Assembly (NCBI GenBank): GCA_963783945.1
Contig: CAWAPS010000005.1
Coordinates: 1-64,000 of the forward strand
Reading direction: 5' to 3'
DNA from: CAWAPS01 sp963783945
GTDB taxonomy: Bacteria > Actinomycetota > Acidimicrobiia > Acidimicrobiales > Palsa-688
Length of the DNA stretch: 64,000 nucleotides
Below the pieces are notes generated by a model that was given only the letters and a program-made list of their open reading frames with translations, did not search any database and was not told the DNA's origin. The position numbers were made by a program, and so were the translations under genes. Of this stretch, positions 1-8,058 are shown piece after piece. Numbering within the stretch: position 1 is the stretch's first letter; each line of letters starts with the position of its first letter.

Positions 1-180
1 GAAGGCAGCCACACCGCCACCACCGCGAGCCCGTCGGCCGGGGCCCCGCCCCTCGGGGAAGTCACGCGGCCGGCCCGGTTCCCACCGCGGCACGGCTGCG
101 GCGAGAGCCGCTGGCCACGTGGTCGGCCCCTCCGGCCGTGGGCACCTCCACCAAGCTAGCGAGCGCCCCCGCGGTTCTGA

Positions 181-546
181 TCACCTCGTTGCAGTTGCAG
201 GCCGTGAATCGACCAGCTCCGCCAAACCACCCGTGCCCAGGAGCCTCCGGGCGTGGATCGAGGGCGACCGAAGGGTCAAGTACCGCGAGCGGTCTCGGAG
301 GAACGCTTCGGCCCGGATCATCACCGCGACGGTCGCCGCATCCATGAAGGTCACCTCGCTTAAATCGATGACCAGGTCGGCATCGTCAAAGGCGATAGCT
401 CGAGCCACGGTCATGCACAGCGCCCCCACGGTGGATACGTCCTGAGCGCCTCGAACCCACACGACACCGTGATCAGCGTCGCACCTAGAGAACACCGTCG
501 GGCCTCGACGCGAAGCACTCCCGGGCGAGAACTCGACTCTGGACAT
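181..546 (-). CDS. STAS-domain protein (anti-sigma-factor antagonist-like)
   Basis: This 121-aa protein has a STAS fold pattern: a beta strand (LVIDLSEVTFMDA, about residues 57-69) followed by the helix that in SpoIIAA/RsbV proteins carries the regulatory serine. Family members bind anti-sigma kinases in the partner-switching control of stress sigma factors. The usual D-S-S/T motif reads D-A-A-T here, so the phosphorylatable serine appears to be missing and the protein may not be switched by phosphorylation. The first 35 residues are not typical of the family and the true start may be internal. No cognate kinase lies in the window. Confidence 0.75.
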   Translation of the reverse strand: MSRVEFSPGSASRRGPTVFSRCDADHGVVWVRGAQDVSTVGALCMTVARAIAFDDADLVIDLSEVTFMDAATVAVMIRAEAFLRDRSRYLTLRSPSIHARRLLGTGGLAELVDSRPATATR

Positions 547-733
547 AGGACTCTCCTGGCATCGGGCACTGTCGATCGGCCAGGCCCAAGGGATCCGGAT
601 GGAGCGCAGGTGCCTTGTACCATGGCGTTGGCCCCGTTCAAGCCGACCCGCCCATCAAAGATGCCGCGGAACCGGGCAGAGAGCGGGCGAGCTACTGGTG
701 TCGGTCATGGGTACTTGCCGGGTTGGGAAGCGG

Positions 734-1771
734 TTAGTGACGTGACCGCAGCGAGCTGCGGTTGTGCCTCCACGCGTCGACGACGTGATCGGCGAAGGCC
801 TTCTCGACCACTTCGAGCGCTCGGGCCCCGAATAGGACCTCGTCGGCCTGGGCGGGATCGGACGCCAAGAAGCCGCCAACAAGGTCATCGACGGCAATGT
901 GTTGGTGGGCTTCGTCGGCTTTGACGTGTACGTCGTAGAACCTGCGACCCTCGCCGCCGATTCCGAGCGTTTCCAGCCAGGCACTGTAGCGGGCCATGGG
1001 GCCGACGGAGTTCATCTCAAAGCTGGCCAAGTGGCCGACCAGCGCCCCTCTGAGTCGGCGATGGAGCCCGAACATGGAGATCAGGTTTGTCGTGGCCAAC
1101 GTGACCGCAGGGAGCCGGTCGATGTATGCGCCATAGGTCGGATCGAGATCGAGGGACCGCATCGCGTCAGCGAACAGCGACGCATGCATGTCGGCGGCCA
1201 CACCTCCGCCGTATTCGTCCGCCTGGATCATTACCATGGCAGCCTTGGACTGGCCTGTGAGCCGGGGTATCGCCCATGTATGCGGATCGGCCTCTTTGAG
1301 CTGATAGCCGGAACGGTGTACCGCTAGCTCCTCGGCATGGAACCTGGTGCCGTGCTCGAACAGCCACCCCGACAGGGAGAGCCCGTCGCCACGGGTCATG
1401 TCCCACAACACTTGGGCGACATCACAGGCATCGACGCTACGTGCGGCGAGCGAGGCGCGGAGCTGCCCCTCGAAGATTCCCTCCAAACGGCTGCGCAGTT
1501 GCAGCAGGGAAGGCTCCCACTCCCAGCCGTCGTCCACACCGGACCAGCCCTGGTAGTGCAGCTCGTAGCAGCAGTACAACGCCAAATGCAGGTCTTCAGG
1601 GTCCGGGCCGGCCTGCAGACCGGCCAGAGGATACGCAATCCGGTGTGGCCGGTGCTGAAGGGCAGCCAGGAGCCGGTCACTGATCGGTCCACGAGCGCCG
1701 GGCAACATCACAGCTGCCCGGGGCTCTGGATCGTCGCTTTGGGTTGCCTCCAGGACCGATCTTGCCAGCAT
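734..1771 (-). CDS. Iron-containing redox enzyme family protein (heme-oxygenase-like diiron fold)
   Basis: This 345-aa soluble, largely helical protein resembles the iron-containing redox enzyme family, which has a heme-oxygenase-like fold and binds a di-iron centre. Visible candidate ligands are the E/H residues in FHAEELAVH, the QADEYGGG segment that is characteristic of the family, and YDVHVKADEAH near residue 285. Its ATG overlaps the stop of the upstream hemerythrin gene by one base (TGATG), so the two genes are probably translationally coupled and may share an oxygen- or iron-dependent role. The substrate is unknown. The family call is from motif recognition; the function is inference. 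Confidence 0.8.
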   Translation of the reverse strand: MLARSVLEATQSDDPEPRAAVMLPGARGPISDRLLAALQHRPHRIAYPLAGLQAGPDPEDLHLALYCCYELHYQGWSGVDDGWEWEPSLLQLRSRLEGIFEGQLRASLAARSVDACDVAQVLWDMTRGDGLSLSGWLFEHGTRFHAEELAVHRSGYQLKEADPHTWAIPRLTGQSKAAMVMIQADEYGGGVAADMHASLFADAMRSLDLDPTYGAYIDRLPAVTLATTNLISMFGLHRRLRGALVGHLASFEMNSVGPMARYSAWLETLGIGGEGRRFYDVHVKADEAHQHIAVDDLVGGFLASDPAQADEVLFGARALEVVEKAFADHVVDAWRHNRSSLRSRH

Positions 1772-2319
1772 CAGGGTGTCACGTGGCCGATGGCGTCCTT
1801 CGTCTTGCCGATCACCCCCGACACCAGCCCAGCCAGCGCGTTGCCGGGCGGAGTATCAGGGGCGTGGGGATGCGGCCGGGTCGGCACGACCGTCTTGGCC
1901 TTCTCCAACTCGTCACCGAGTTCATTCAGACGTTCCTGGCTGAGCCCGTCAGCGACCTTGGGGAAAAGGACGTCTTCCTCTTCGTTCACATGATGACGGA
2001 TCTGCTCTATGAGCACCGTCACCTTGGCGTCGAAACGCTCATCGGTCGGCTCCATCATCTCCAGATCGGCTAACAGCCGCTTCGCGCCCGAATGCTCTTC
2101 CAGTGATTCCAGGACCACGGATTTTGTCTGCGTTGTTGCCTTCGATGCGGCCGGGTAAAAGAGCAATTCCTCAATTTCGGCATGCACGGACAACTGGGTA
2201 ACGATCTCCGATACGACCTTCGCCTTGGTGACAAAGGCCCGGTCACCCGTGCTCTCGAACTCCTTGAACAACTTTTCCACCGATCGGTGGTCAGCCTTTA
2301 ATAGTGCAATTGCATCCAT
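1771..2319 (-). CDS. Hemerythrin domain-containing protein
   Basis: The 182-aa protein has the hemerythrin four-helix pattern with spaced metal ligands: LKADHRSVEKLF near the N terminus, VHAEIEELLFYP, EEHSGAKRLL, and HHVNEEEDVLFP around residues 109-120. Such domains bind a non-heme di-iron site and sense or carry O2, NO or iron. The C-terminal tail (about residues 145-182) is proline-rich and outside the domain. It is the first gene of a two-gene unit with the diiron redox protein downstream. The ATG is preceded by GAAAGGATCTC, an acceptable ribosome binding site. Confidence 0.9.
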   Translation of the reverse strand: MDAIALLKADHRSVEKLFKEFESTGDRAFVTKAKVVSEIVTQLSVHAEIEELLFYPAASKATTQTKSVVLESLEEHSGAKRLLADLEMMEPTDERFDAKVTVLIEQIRHHVNEEEDVLFPKVADGLSQERLNELGDELEKAKTVVPTRPHPHAPDTPPGNALAGLVSGVIGKTKDAIGHVTP

Positions 2320-2336
2320 GAGATCCTTTCAGTGTT

Positions 2337-2366
2337 CCACCTCAGCCGGCACCACCTCAGCCGGCA
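2337..2366. repeat. 15-bp perfect tandem duplication upstream of the hemerythrin gene
   Basis: CCACCTCAGCCGGCA occurs twice head to tail, in the 5' flank of the hemerythrin gene (start 2319). It lies in the 372-base gap 2320-2691, in which no other gene could be supported. It may affect the promoter or leader, or may simply be a slippage product. Confidence 0.7.
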
Positions 2367-2691
2367 GCCGAGGCCGCGTAGCAGCGGCACCCACGAGCAG
2401 TAGCGTCCCTCGCCACAAGGTTCTACCCACTCGGTGGCCAGCTAAGCGCACGCTCCCGTCAGGGACCTGGGGGCTCCTCTGTCCACAAGCACGGCGTCGA
2501 TCGCCGGCCACGGCTCAAGGCCCGCCGCGGTCGGCCAGGCTCGCGGTGCCCTCTTCCGAATGGTGGGCGTCCGCGGACGACACGCTGCTCGAGGGAAGTG
2601 AAGTAACCATCTAGGACCGGGTCCGGGACGCGGCGGGAAAGTCGGGCGGACGCGTTGTGCCCGACCCCGTTCGCCCGAGCCTCAGGCGCGG

Positions 2692-3256
2692 TCAGGCGGT
2701 CGAAGCGAGCGGCGCGCCACGAACGTCGGCCACACGCTTCAACTCCTGCCGGAGAAACGGGACAGCGGCGGCAATTACGAGGCCCAGGACCGCCCAGGAG
2801 ACCAGCGGATGCATCGCGACATAGGCCGTGGTCGACAGGTTGATGACCATCACGATGGACACCAAGGCGATCAACAACTGCTCGGCGCCATAGAGGACCG
2901 AACCCATGCGCAGCAAGCGCGCCACGCGGGCGTCCGTTACGTCGAGGGTTGAGTCGGGAACGAGGTCCGCCACCACCAGGGCCAGGAGCCGGCTGGATTT
3001 GAACCCAGAGGCGACGTACACGGCGCCAGTGATGGCCGTGATGATGGCGGGGGCGATGAAAAACACCTCGGTGGAGCTGAGGGCGATGGCCACCGATGCC
3101 CGCAGGACGAGTCCAATCGAACCGATGACCAGCAAACCGGAGAAGGGCTGGCCCAGAAGACGGCGGGCAGCCTGGCAAGATCCGTTCCATACAAAAGGTG
3201 GTAGCGGCGGCGGCGGCGCCGATGATCGTGTTCACCATTGCCGAGTCCATGCTCAA
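2692..3256 (-). CDS. Integral membrane protein (VC0807-like), probably frameshifted near its N terminus
   Basis: From about 3195 to 2692 the minus strand encodes a hydrophobic protein with about four membrane segments, for example FSGLLVIGSIGLVL, FFIAPAIITAITGAV and LLIALVSIVMVINL. The pattern AARRLLGQPFSGLLVIGS recalls the small VC0807-type membrane family, whose function is unknown. In this frame the only start is a TTG at 3135, which would cut into the first membrane helix. The neighbouring frame supplies a credible N terminus (from 3256 or ATG 3250, ending GAAAAATTF), joined if one base of the A4 run at 3193-3196 is removed. A short plus-strand gene overlaps the first 60 bases, so both cannot be right in full. 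Confidence 0.5.
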
Positions 3257-3482
3257 CCCGGCCGTGTACCGGACATTGGGTATCCCCGGTGGTTACCGGT
3301 TGGCTCAGTCCAACCCCCGCTACTGGAAGCGCGTCGCCGCCGACCTGGACCCTTTCACCGCACTGCTCAGCGAGCTCGGGGTCATCAATTCATTGACCAG
3401 GCCGGCCTGGCGGGCGCTGCGCCTCCTCCCTGACCGTGGCGGCGTCGACGCAGACGCTGAGCTTGCTGCGGTCACCCTCTGA
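3198..3482 (+). CDS. Small hypothetical protein
   Basis: This 94-aa frame has the GC-rich third codon positions typical of real genes here, with no recognised domain. The first 17 residues overlap the proposed N terminus of the opposite-strand membrane protein; a start at ATG 3249 would avoid the conflict and give a 77-aa product. No strong ribosome binding site is visible at either start. It could be a shadow of the membrane gene, so existence is uncertain. Confidence 0.35.
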   Translation: MVAAAAAPMIVFTIAESMLNPAVYRTLGIPGGYRLAQSNPRYWKRVAADLDPFTALLSELGVINSLTRPAWRALRLLPDRGGVDADAELAAVTL

Positions 3483-3661
3483 GCTGGGCCCGGCTCGCCG
3501 GCACCGGGGCAATCGGAGTCTTCGAAGGCGGCCCGCTCCTAGCGCCCACGTTCGATCGGCCGGCACTCGACCCCAACCCGCCGCCCGCTTACCGCGGTCA
3601 CGACCTGCTAGAGAGAAAGTGACATGATCCACGCTGGGTGTGTCGTCGGGGCGGTGAACTG

Positions 3662-4114
3662 ATGCCCGAGTACGTGGTGTCCAAGACCGGAACCGTCCAC
3701 ATCCTGCGCGAGGTCACTGCCGGTTTGAAGCGGCGAGAAACCCTGTGCTTGCGCCCGGTCAGAGACGACTGGCAGATCGGTCGCTACCATTTCGGCCCCC
3801 CCTGCTCACAGTGCCGCGGCCGCCAACAGATCCGGGAAGGGACGGCGATGAGCGTCTGGGGCCGGGTGTGGCACTCTGGCCGATGGATGGGCTGGGTCCA
3901 GGAAGCCAACGAGGTGGCCGATCTGATTCGCCCCATGCTCCATGAGGGGGACGTGGCGACCATCCATCGCGACCCCGATGACAGGTACGCCAATGTGCAA
4001 TACACGCTGGGTTGGGCTGCGCCACACAAGATGGAAGGGCCGGAGATGTCGGAGCGGACGCCCCCGAGACCGCCTACCGCCATCATCCCCATCGATCCCG
4101 AGAAGCGGCGGTAA
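3662..4114 (+). CDS. Hypothetical protein with CxxC motif
   Basis: Starting at ATG 3662 after GGGGCGGTGAACTG, this gives a 150-aa protein. Its N-terminal half, about residues 1-55, has a beta-rich HILREVTAGLKRRETLCLRPV segment and a CSQC pair that could hold a metal. The middle carries tryptophan-rich WGRVWHSGRWMGWVQ and the last 30 residues are a proline-rich tail. I do not recognise the family. Codon usage matches neighbouring genes. It stands alone on the plus strand, with the convergent gene ending at 4365. Confidence 0.55.
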   Translation: MPEYVVSKTGTVHILREVTAGLKRRETLCLRPVRDDWQIGRYHFGPPCSQCRGRQQIREGTAMSVWGRVWHSGRWMGWVQEANEVADLIRPMLHEGDVATIHRDPDDRYANVQYTLGWAAPHKMEGPEMSERTPPRPPTAIIPIDPEKRR

Positions 4115-4364
4115 TGGGTGAACGAGGATTCTTCGGCGGAGATCTTCTCATCGAGGCTGTCCTTGTAGCGCCGGACGGTGGCTTCAAGGCGCTCCAAGTT
4201 GGCGTCCCCAGTGCTTCGCTCCTGGCTCAGGCGTTTCTGGCCGACGTCGACCGCGAGGAGGGGTGTTGTTCGTCCGCCCGGATCTCGAAATCCACTCTCG
4301 ATCCTCCGCCGCCCCGAAAAACCATCCCGAGTGGCCACAGGTAGAGGACTATGGAGTCGGCTGG

Positions 4365-4828
4365 TCAGTTCCCCAGCCGCCCCCATGAGCGGGCGATCCC
4401 GGCGTGGTGGTGGTCTGCAACGTACTGCTGGGCGTGCTGATCTGCGCTCCTACCGGTTTGGGTGAACTCGTAGCTGAAGTCGCGGAGCAGGAACTCTCCC
4501 TTGGCCAGCAGCTGCTGAGCTTTTTCGGAGAAGTACACCTCGGAGAGGGCGACATAGTGGCCTTTGACCGTCCAGAGGCCACCGCCGCTGAAGGCAAAGG
4601 TCTCGGGCTTGGTGCAGTGGCCGTTGGCGGCCAACTTGTCGAAGAACTGGTTGAGCTCGTCGATGTAGTCGTGGGCTAGCGGTTGTTTGCCGGGAATGGG
4701 CTCGGTCCATTTGACGCTCAGGGCGCTATGCATTTTCTGCTTCTGCTTTCTCGCTTCCCGGGCCGCACACTCGTCTGGTGAAAGAGGTTGGCCGGGCGCT
4801 TTGGGGCGAAGACGTTCTTGGCGGTCAT
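4365..4828 (-). CDS. Hypothetical protein downstream of a winged-helix regulator, probably frameshifted
   Basis: The main frame encodes an unrecognised soluble protein of about 120 residues from MHSALSVKWTEP (ATG at 4731), with HDYIDELNQFFDKL and LWTVKGHYVALSEVYF segments. Codon use suggests that translation really begins at ATG 4828 (MTAKNVFAPKRPANL...) in another frame and joins the main frame near 4779-4788, giving ...PANLSPDECAAREARKQKQK.... That requires a one-base change in a short T run. The gene follows the regulator by about 50 bases in the same direction and may be co-transcribed with it. No function can be assigned. Confidence 0.5.
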
Positions 4829-4878
4829 GGCCCCGTGGCGGCCTGGTGGCATGCGAGGTCGATCTGGCCCAGCCCACC

Positions 4879-5191
4879 CTAAGGTGCTCGGCGGGCCGAT
4901 TTGGCGGTGTTGCTGTCGAGGAGTACGTCCAGGACCCTCTCCGATGGTTCGTTCTCGGGCCATGACTTCTGGTTGCGGGAGGTGGGTTTGGATCTGGTAG
5001 CGGTTGCGGCGTCCGTCGGTGCCCTTGTCTTTGACCACGTAGGCCGCCGCGGTCAGGTCGGTGAGGATGGGGTCGGCCCTGCGTTCGGTGATGCCCACCG
5101 TGGCGGCGCTGTCGTGCAGGCGCACGCCCGGGTCATGGGCGATGGACACCAGGACCCGGGCATGGTTGGTGAGGAAGCTCCATTCGGACAT
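4879..5191 (-). pseudogene. Winged-helix (MarR/ArsR-like) transcriptional regulator, single-base frameshift
   Basis: From ATG 5191 the frame encodes MSEWSFLTNHARVLVSIAHD... followed by VGITERRADPILTDLTAAAYVVKDKG and the wing NRYQIQTHLPQPE. This is a compact helix-turn-helix protein of a family common in actinobacteria, normally about 100 aa. After TIGE (near 4940) this frame runs on into unrelated sequence. Removing one G of the GGG at 4935-4937 instead gives VLDVLLDSNTAKSARRAP and a TAG at 4879-4881, the expected C terminus. Either the gene is inactivated or the base is a sequencing insertion. AAGGCG lies before the start, and a perfect palindrome lies upstream. Confidence 0.7.
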
Positions 5192-5204
5192 CGCCTTAGT
5201 GTAG

Positions 5205-5218
5205 CTAGAAAGTTCTAG
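5205..5218. promoter_or_regulatory. Palindromic operator candidate between divergent genes
   Basis: CTAGAAAGTTCTAG is a perfect 6+6 inverted repeat with a 2-base centre. It lies 14 bases upstream of the winged-helix regulator start (5191) and 77 bases upstream of the divergent gene at 5295. A further CTAG lies at 5229-5232. Its position suggests autoregulation by the winged-helix protein; binding is inferred. Confidence 0.5.
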
Positions 5219-5294
5219 AAATGAATTGCTAGTATTTGGGAACCAGAGTATGGTGGGTCTTCGTGAAGAAGGTCTAAAAGGAGTTGGCACATCC

Positions 5295-5705
5295 ATGCAT
5301 GCACCTCAGCCCCCGCCCAGTGCTCCCAGATACCGGTGGCGACACTGGTTCGGCAACCGCTGGGGTAGAGGCCCGGCCTGGTGGACCGGGCAGGGAACGG
5401 CCTGGCTGGTCTTCGACGCCGGCCGCGACATCTATCACTGCTATTGGTTCGTCGGGCCGGCCGACGATCACCCAGTCGACCGCGCCGACGTCGCCAACGC
5501 TGCCGCCGCAGTTGAATGGGCCGGGTCACGGACCCCCGCCGCCCGCATCCGTTTGCCGGACCACAGAACCTACTGGGCCGGAACGGCGCCCAACCCGGGA
5601 GGCTTCGCAGGCACCTGGACCACGGCCGACCCTCCACCCTCGCCGCCACGCACTCAGCAGCCCGCCCCGACGCCGCCTCGAATAATGCTGGCCCATACCA
5701 CCTGA
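5295..5705 (+). CDS. Hypothetical tryptophan-rich protein, divergent from the regulator
   Basis: ATG 5295 is preceded by AAAAGGAG with good spacing and opens a 136-aa frame with strong GC3 bias. The first 20 residues are proline- and arginine-rich. The centre (RYRWRHWFGNRWGRGPAWW, then TAWLVFDAGRDIYHCYWFVG) is rich in aromatic residues, and the last 50 residues are proline-rich and probably disordered. I do not recognise a family. It is transcribed away from the winged-helix regulator across the palindrome at 5205 and may be its target. Confidence 0.6.
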   Translation: MHAPQPPPSAPRYRWRHWFGNRWGRGPAWWTGQGTAWLVFDAGRDIYHCYWFVGPADDHPVDRADVANAAAAVEWAGSRTPAARIRLPDHRTYWAGTAPNPGGFAGTWTTADPPPSPPRTQQPAPTPPRIMLAHTT

Positions 5706-5913
5706 GCATGCGTCTTCGTGTGCGCTGCGACCCCCAACACGGCCGCTAGAGCCGCTCGCGACAGATCACGTCGACCGGGCCCCCCGCCAACTTTCGTGCG
5801 GCCCGGGTTCGCCGCCGAGAACTGTGCTGCCATCTGAACGTCACTGACCCACTTACAGCCGGCTTTGGGACCGGTCTACCTCTTGGTGCCCAGGCACTTC
5901 GCAATCACCGGTA

Positions 5914-6186
5914 TCAGCCCGGGGTCGGCGGTTGGCGGCGGCGGAGCCGTTCCAGTTCGACTTCGGGCGGTGCCGAGAGACTTCGACCTTTTGAAGGCGG
6001 CGGTGGCGGTTGGCGGGCCCGCCACATCAGCCAGCTCAGATCCCGTTCGACACCGTCGAGCAGTCTTGCTCTCAGGTCGGCGACCTCCTCGGCGAGCTCG
6101 GCCAGCTGGTGGCGCAACTCCGCCACCACCTCGGCTAGAGCCTCCAGCGGGTCGACAGCCTCGACGTCGCCTCCGTCAGGCTTCAC
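5914..6186 (-). CDS. Small coiled-coil protein
   Basis: This 90-aa protein starts at a GTG that overlaps the stop of the upstream gene (GTGA). Residues 11-45 form a clear heptad-like helix (LEALAEVVAELRHQLAELAE and onward), followed by WLMWRARQ, a run of prolines and a basic tail. It is the last gene of a five-gene overlapping operon (8058 to 5914). It probably acts as a partner or oligomerisation module for the ribbon-helix-helix proteins encoded upstream. No database family is recalled. Confidence 0.6.
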   Translation of the reverse strand: MKPDGGDVEAVDPLEALAEVVAELRHQLAELAEEVADLRARLLDGVERDLSWLMWRARQPPPPPSKGRSLSAPPEVELERLRRRQPPTPG

Positions 6187-6515
6187 GACTCGCCGTCCTC
6201 GTCCTGGTCCCGTTCCCACCGACGGCGCATCTCCGCCTGGTCGGTGACCACCTTGGCCCGGCCTGCGGCGACATCTGCGGCGAGGCGGTCGCGCCACTCG
6301 TCAGTCGAAACCTTCGCCGATTCGCGCCACGTCCACCCGTCACCGGCGGCCTCGCTGTCGGCGATCTGGTTCGGGGTGGCGCCCATCAGCCCGTAGATCT
6401 CGCCGTCGGTCATGGCGTCTATCTCGGACAGCTTCAGCGGAGCCAACCGTCGCAGCAAGTTCGGGTCGAGCTCCAAACGCGTGAACGCCGACGCCGCGGC
6501 TCGGGTCTCCTTCAA
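6183..6515 (-). CDS. Hypothetical protein in overlapping small-gene operon
   Basis: This 110-aa acidic, mainly helical protein probably starts at TTG 6515, overlapping the preceding stop codon by four bases (TTGA). Features are LELDPNLLRRLAPLKLSEI, a MTDGEIYGLMGATPNQI segment, and a charged C-terminal helix ending DQDEDGES. The LRRL...LSEIDAMTDGEIYGL pattern could be a small DNA- or protein-binding helical domain, but no family is recognised. It is coupled to genes on both sides by 4-base overlaps, which argues for a shared complex. Confidence 0.55.
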   Translation of the reverse strand: MKETRAAASAFTRLELDPNLLRRLAPLKLSEIDAMTDGEIYGLMGATPNQIADSEAAGDGWTWRESAKVSTDEWRDRLAADVAAGRAKVVTDQAEMRRRWERDQDEDGES

Positions 6516-7111
6516 ATCTCGGCCCGCCCTGTCTGCATGTCGGCGACATCGCTGGCCATCCGCTCCGCCCGTTCTTCAGTCAACCGTCTCTGATCGCGCA
6601 AGACGATCTCCTCGGTGTCCAAATCGACGTCTGGCGGAACCGTCGGACCGAACTCGTCGACCGCCGCGGCTGGCAACCTTCGGTCGGTCGCCAGTCGTTC
6701 GAGGACCCATGCCCGCAGCATCTGCACCACGCCGACACCGTCGGCTGCCGCTTGCTCCCGCAACGCGTCGGTGCTGTCCGGGTCGAACCGCACCGTGAAC
6801 GAGGACATCGACACGGCATTCACCTGCACCTCGATAGGCGTGCCGGCCGAAAAGGGATACTCCCTGGCTGCGTCGGCCCGCTCGTACGCCAAGCGTTCCG
6901 GTCCCGCCCCGTCCTCCGGGTGGGCCGCGGCCTCGGCTCGCAGCTCCGCCTGCCTCACTTCCCACCGGTCCGCCAGCGTGTCAGGCGCCTGGGTGCGGGC
7001 CCGCTGTCCCTGGTTGCTCGCAGCGGCGATATCGGCCGGTGTCTCATCTGCTGTCTGCTCGGCCCGGTCCTCGCCGAGCGGCTCACCCTTATACAGCAAT
7101 GGTTCAGGCAT
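6512..7111 (-). CDS. Ribbon-helix-helix-like protein with long N-terminal region
   Basis: The 199-aa protein has a strand-helix-helix unit at about residues 98-140 (VSMSSFTVRFDPDSTDALR, then GVVQMLRAWVLERL). That matches the RHH/CopG DNA-binding fold used by antitoxins and plasmid or mobilisation regulators. The N-terminal 90 residues are charged and probably disordered, and the C-terminal 50 residues form a long charged helix. The ATG overlaps the preceding stop by eight bases (ATGCCTGA). It may be a repressor of its operon or an accessory mobilisation protein. Confidence 0.65.
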   Translation of the reverse strand: MPEPLLYKGEPLGEDRAEQTADETPADIAAASNQGQRARTQAPDTLADRWEVRQAELRAEAAAHPEDGAGPERLAYERADAAREYPFSAGTPIEVQVNAVSMSSFTVRFDPDSTDALREQAAADGVGVVQMLRAWVLERLATDRRLPAAAVDEFGPTVPPDVDLDTEEIVLRDQRRLTEERAERMASDVADMQTGRAEI

Positions 7112-7502
7112 GAGCTCGCCAGCCGCTTGGACCTGGGGTTAGCCCGGACCGTTTCAGCTGTCCCTGCCTAGCGCTCTCTGGCCTGAACGGGTGCTTGGCT
7201 TGAGCGCCTGCCGCCTTCGGCGCCAGCGTGCCAGTCCTCGAGAAACGGACCCGGGCCGCCTGAGCCGAAGTGCCCAACGGGATCGCGATCCGTTTCCATG
7301 AGCGGCCGTTAGCCCGAGCGATCTGCACCGCCTCGCGGAGGCGGGCCTGCGCGGCGGCCATCTGGTCGGCTGCCTCGGCGACGTCCCGCAGGTCGCGGGT
7401 GGCCACCATTCGGGCCCGTATCTCCTGGTCGGGAGTGGCGTCGTCGTCGGCCAAAGTGTCCTCAGCGATCTGCGCCCATTCCGGGTCGGTCTTGTTAGTC
7501 AT
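7104..7502 (-). CDS. Hypothetical helix-turn-helix-like protein
   Basis: ATG 7502 follows GAGGAGTTGG, a good ribosome binding site, giving 132 aa. The region around residues 45-95 holds helices and ends in ARANGRSWKRIAIPLGTSAQ, which resembles the helix-turn-helix of small actinobacterial sigma-like or translation-coupled proteins. The C terminus is basic (RARQGQLKRS type). It lies 40 bases after the BrnA-like antitoxin gene and overlaps the next gene by eight bases. A DNA-binding role is inferred from the helix pattern only. Confidence 0.6.
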   Translation of the reverse strand: MTNKTDPEWAQIAEDTLADDDATPDQEIRARMVATRDLRDVAEAADQMAAAQARLREAVQIARANGRSWKRIAIPLGTSAQAARVRFSRTGTLAPKAAGAQAKHPFRPESARQGQLKRSGLTPGPSGWRAHA

Positions 7503-7542
7503 CCAACTCCTCGAGATGTGAGTTCCAAGGTTCGCTTCACCG

Positions 7543-8058
7543 TCATCGCGCGGCCTTCGCCTTTTTCCCCGCCGTGGCCGCCTTCGTCGGAGTCGCCCTC
7601 TCCGCAGGAGCAGGCGGCCGGGGAGGGCTGTCGGGGAGTTCCCGCGCCCGGTCAGCGTCGCCGATGTCGACAACCGGCTGGGCCTTCGCCGCTCGCCAAT
7701 CCTCGTCGCCATCGACCGGACTGACCGGCCGAGAATGCGAGGACACCCAATCTAAGAGCTCGCGAGCATCGACAACCATCGGCACCGCCGTTTCGGCACC
7801 AACCAGCCGCTCGGTGATCCACCGGCGGGCCAGCACCGTCGCCCCGACACCCTCGTTCTCAGCGGCGGCCTTGAGAGCGGCGATCATCGAGCGGGGCAGG
7901 CGGATAGACATTGTCGCCGTGCCAGTAGCGGCCGAGCCGTCGTCGTAACCCCAGTCGTCATCGGTGCCCTCGTGATCGACGGCACCACGCCCGCGGGCAG
8001 CGGCAAGCGCCTCGAGCTCCTTCTCCATGAACCTGGTTCCGTGCGCCATGTCTGTCAT
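7543..8058 (-). CDS. BrnA-like ribbon-helix-helix antitoxin
   Basis: The 171-aa protein has ATMSIRLPRSMIAALKAAAE at about residues 48-67, then GATVLARRWITERL: a typical RHH DNA-binding unit. BrnA antitoxins pair with BrnT RNases and repress their operon. The ATG overlaps the end of the upstream brnT remnant (ATGA), the usual toxin-first order of this family. The C-terminal third is an alanine/lysine-rich tail not needed for the fold. Because the toxin gene is broken, the antitoxin may persist as a regulator of the downstream small genes. Confidence 0.7.
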   Translation of the reverse strand: MTDMAHGTRFMEKELEALAAARGRGAVDHEGTDDDWGYDDGSAATGTATMSIRLPRSMIAALKAAAENEGVGATVLARRWITERLVGAETAVPMVVDARELLDWVSSHSRPVSPVDGDEDWRAAKAQPVVDIGDADRARELPDSPPRPPAPAERATPTKAATAGKKAKAAR

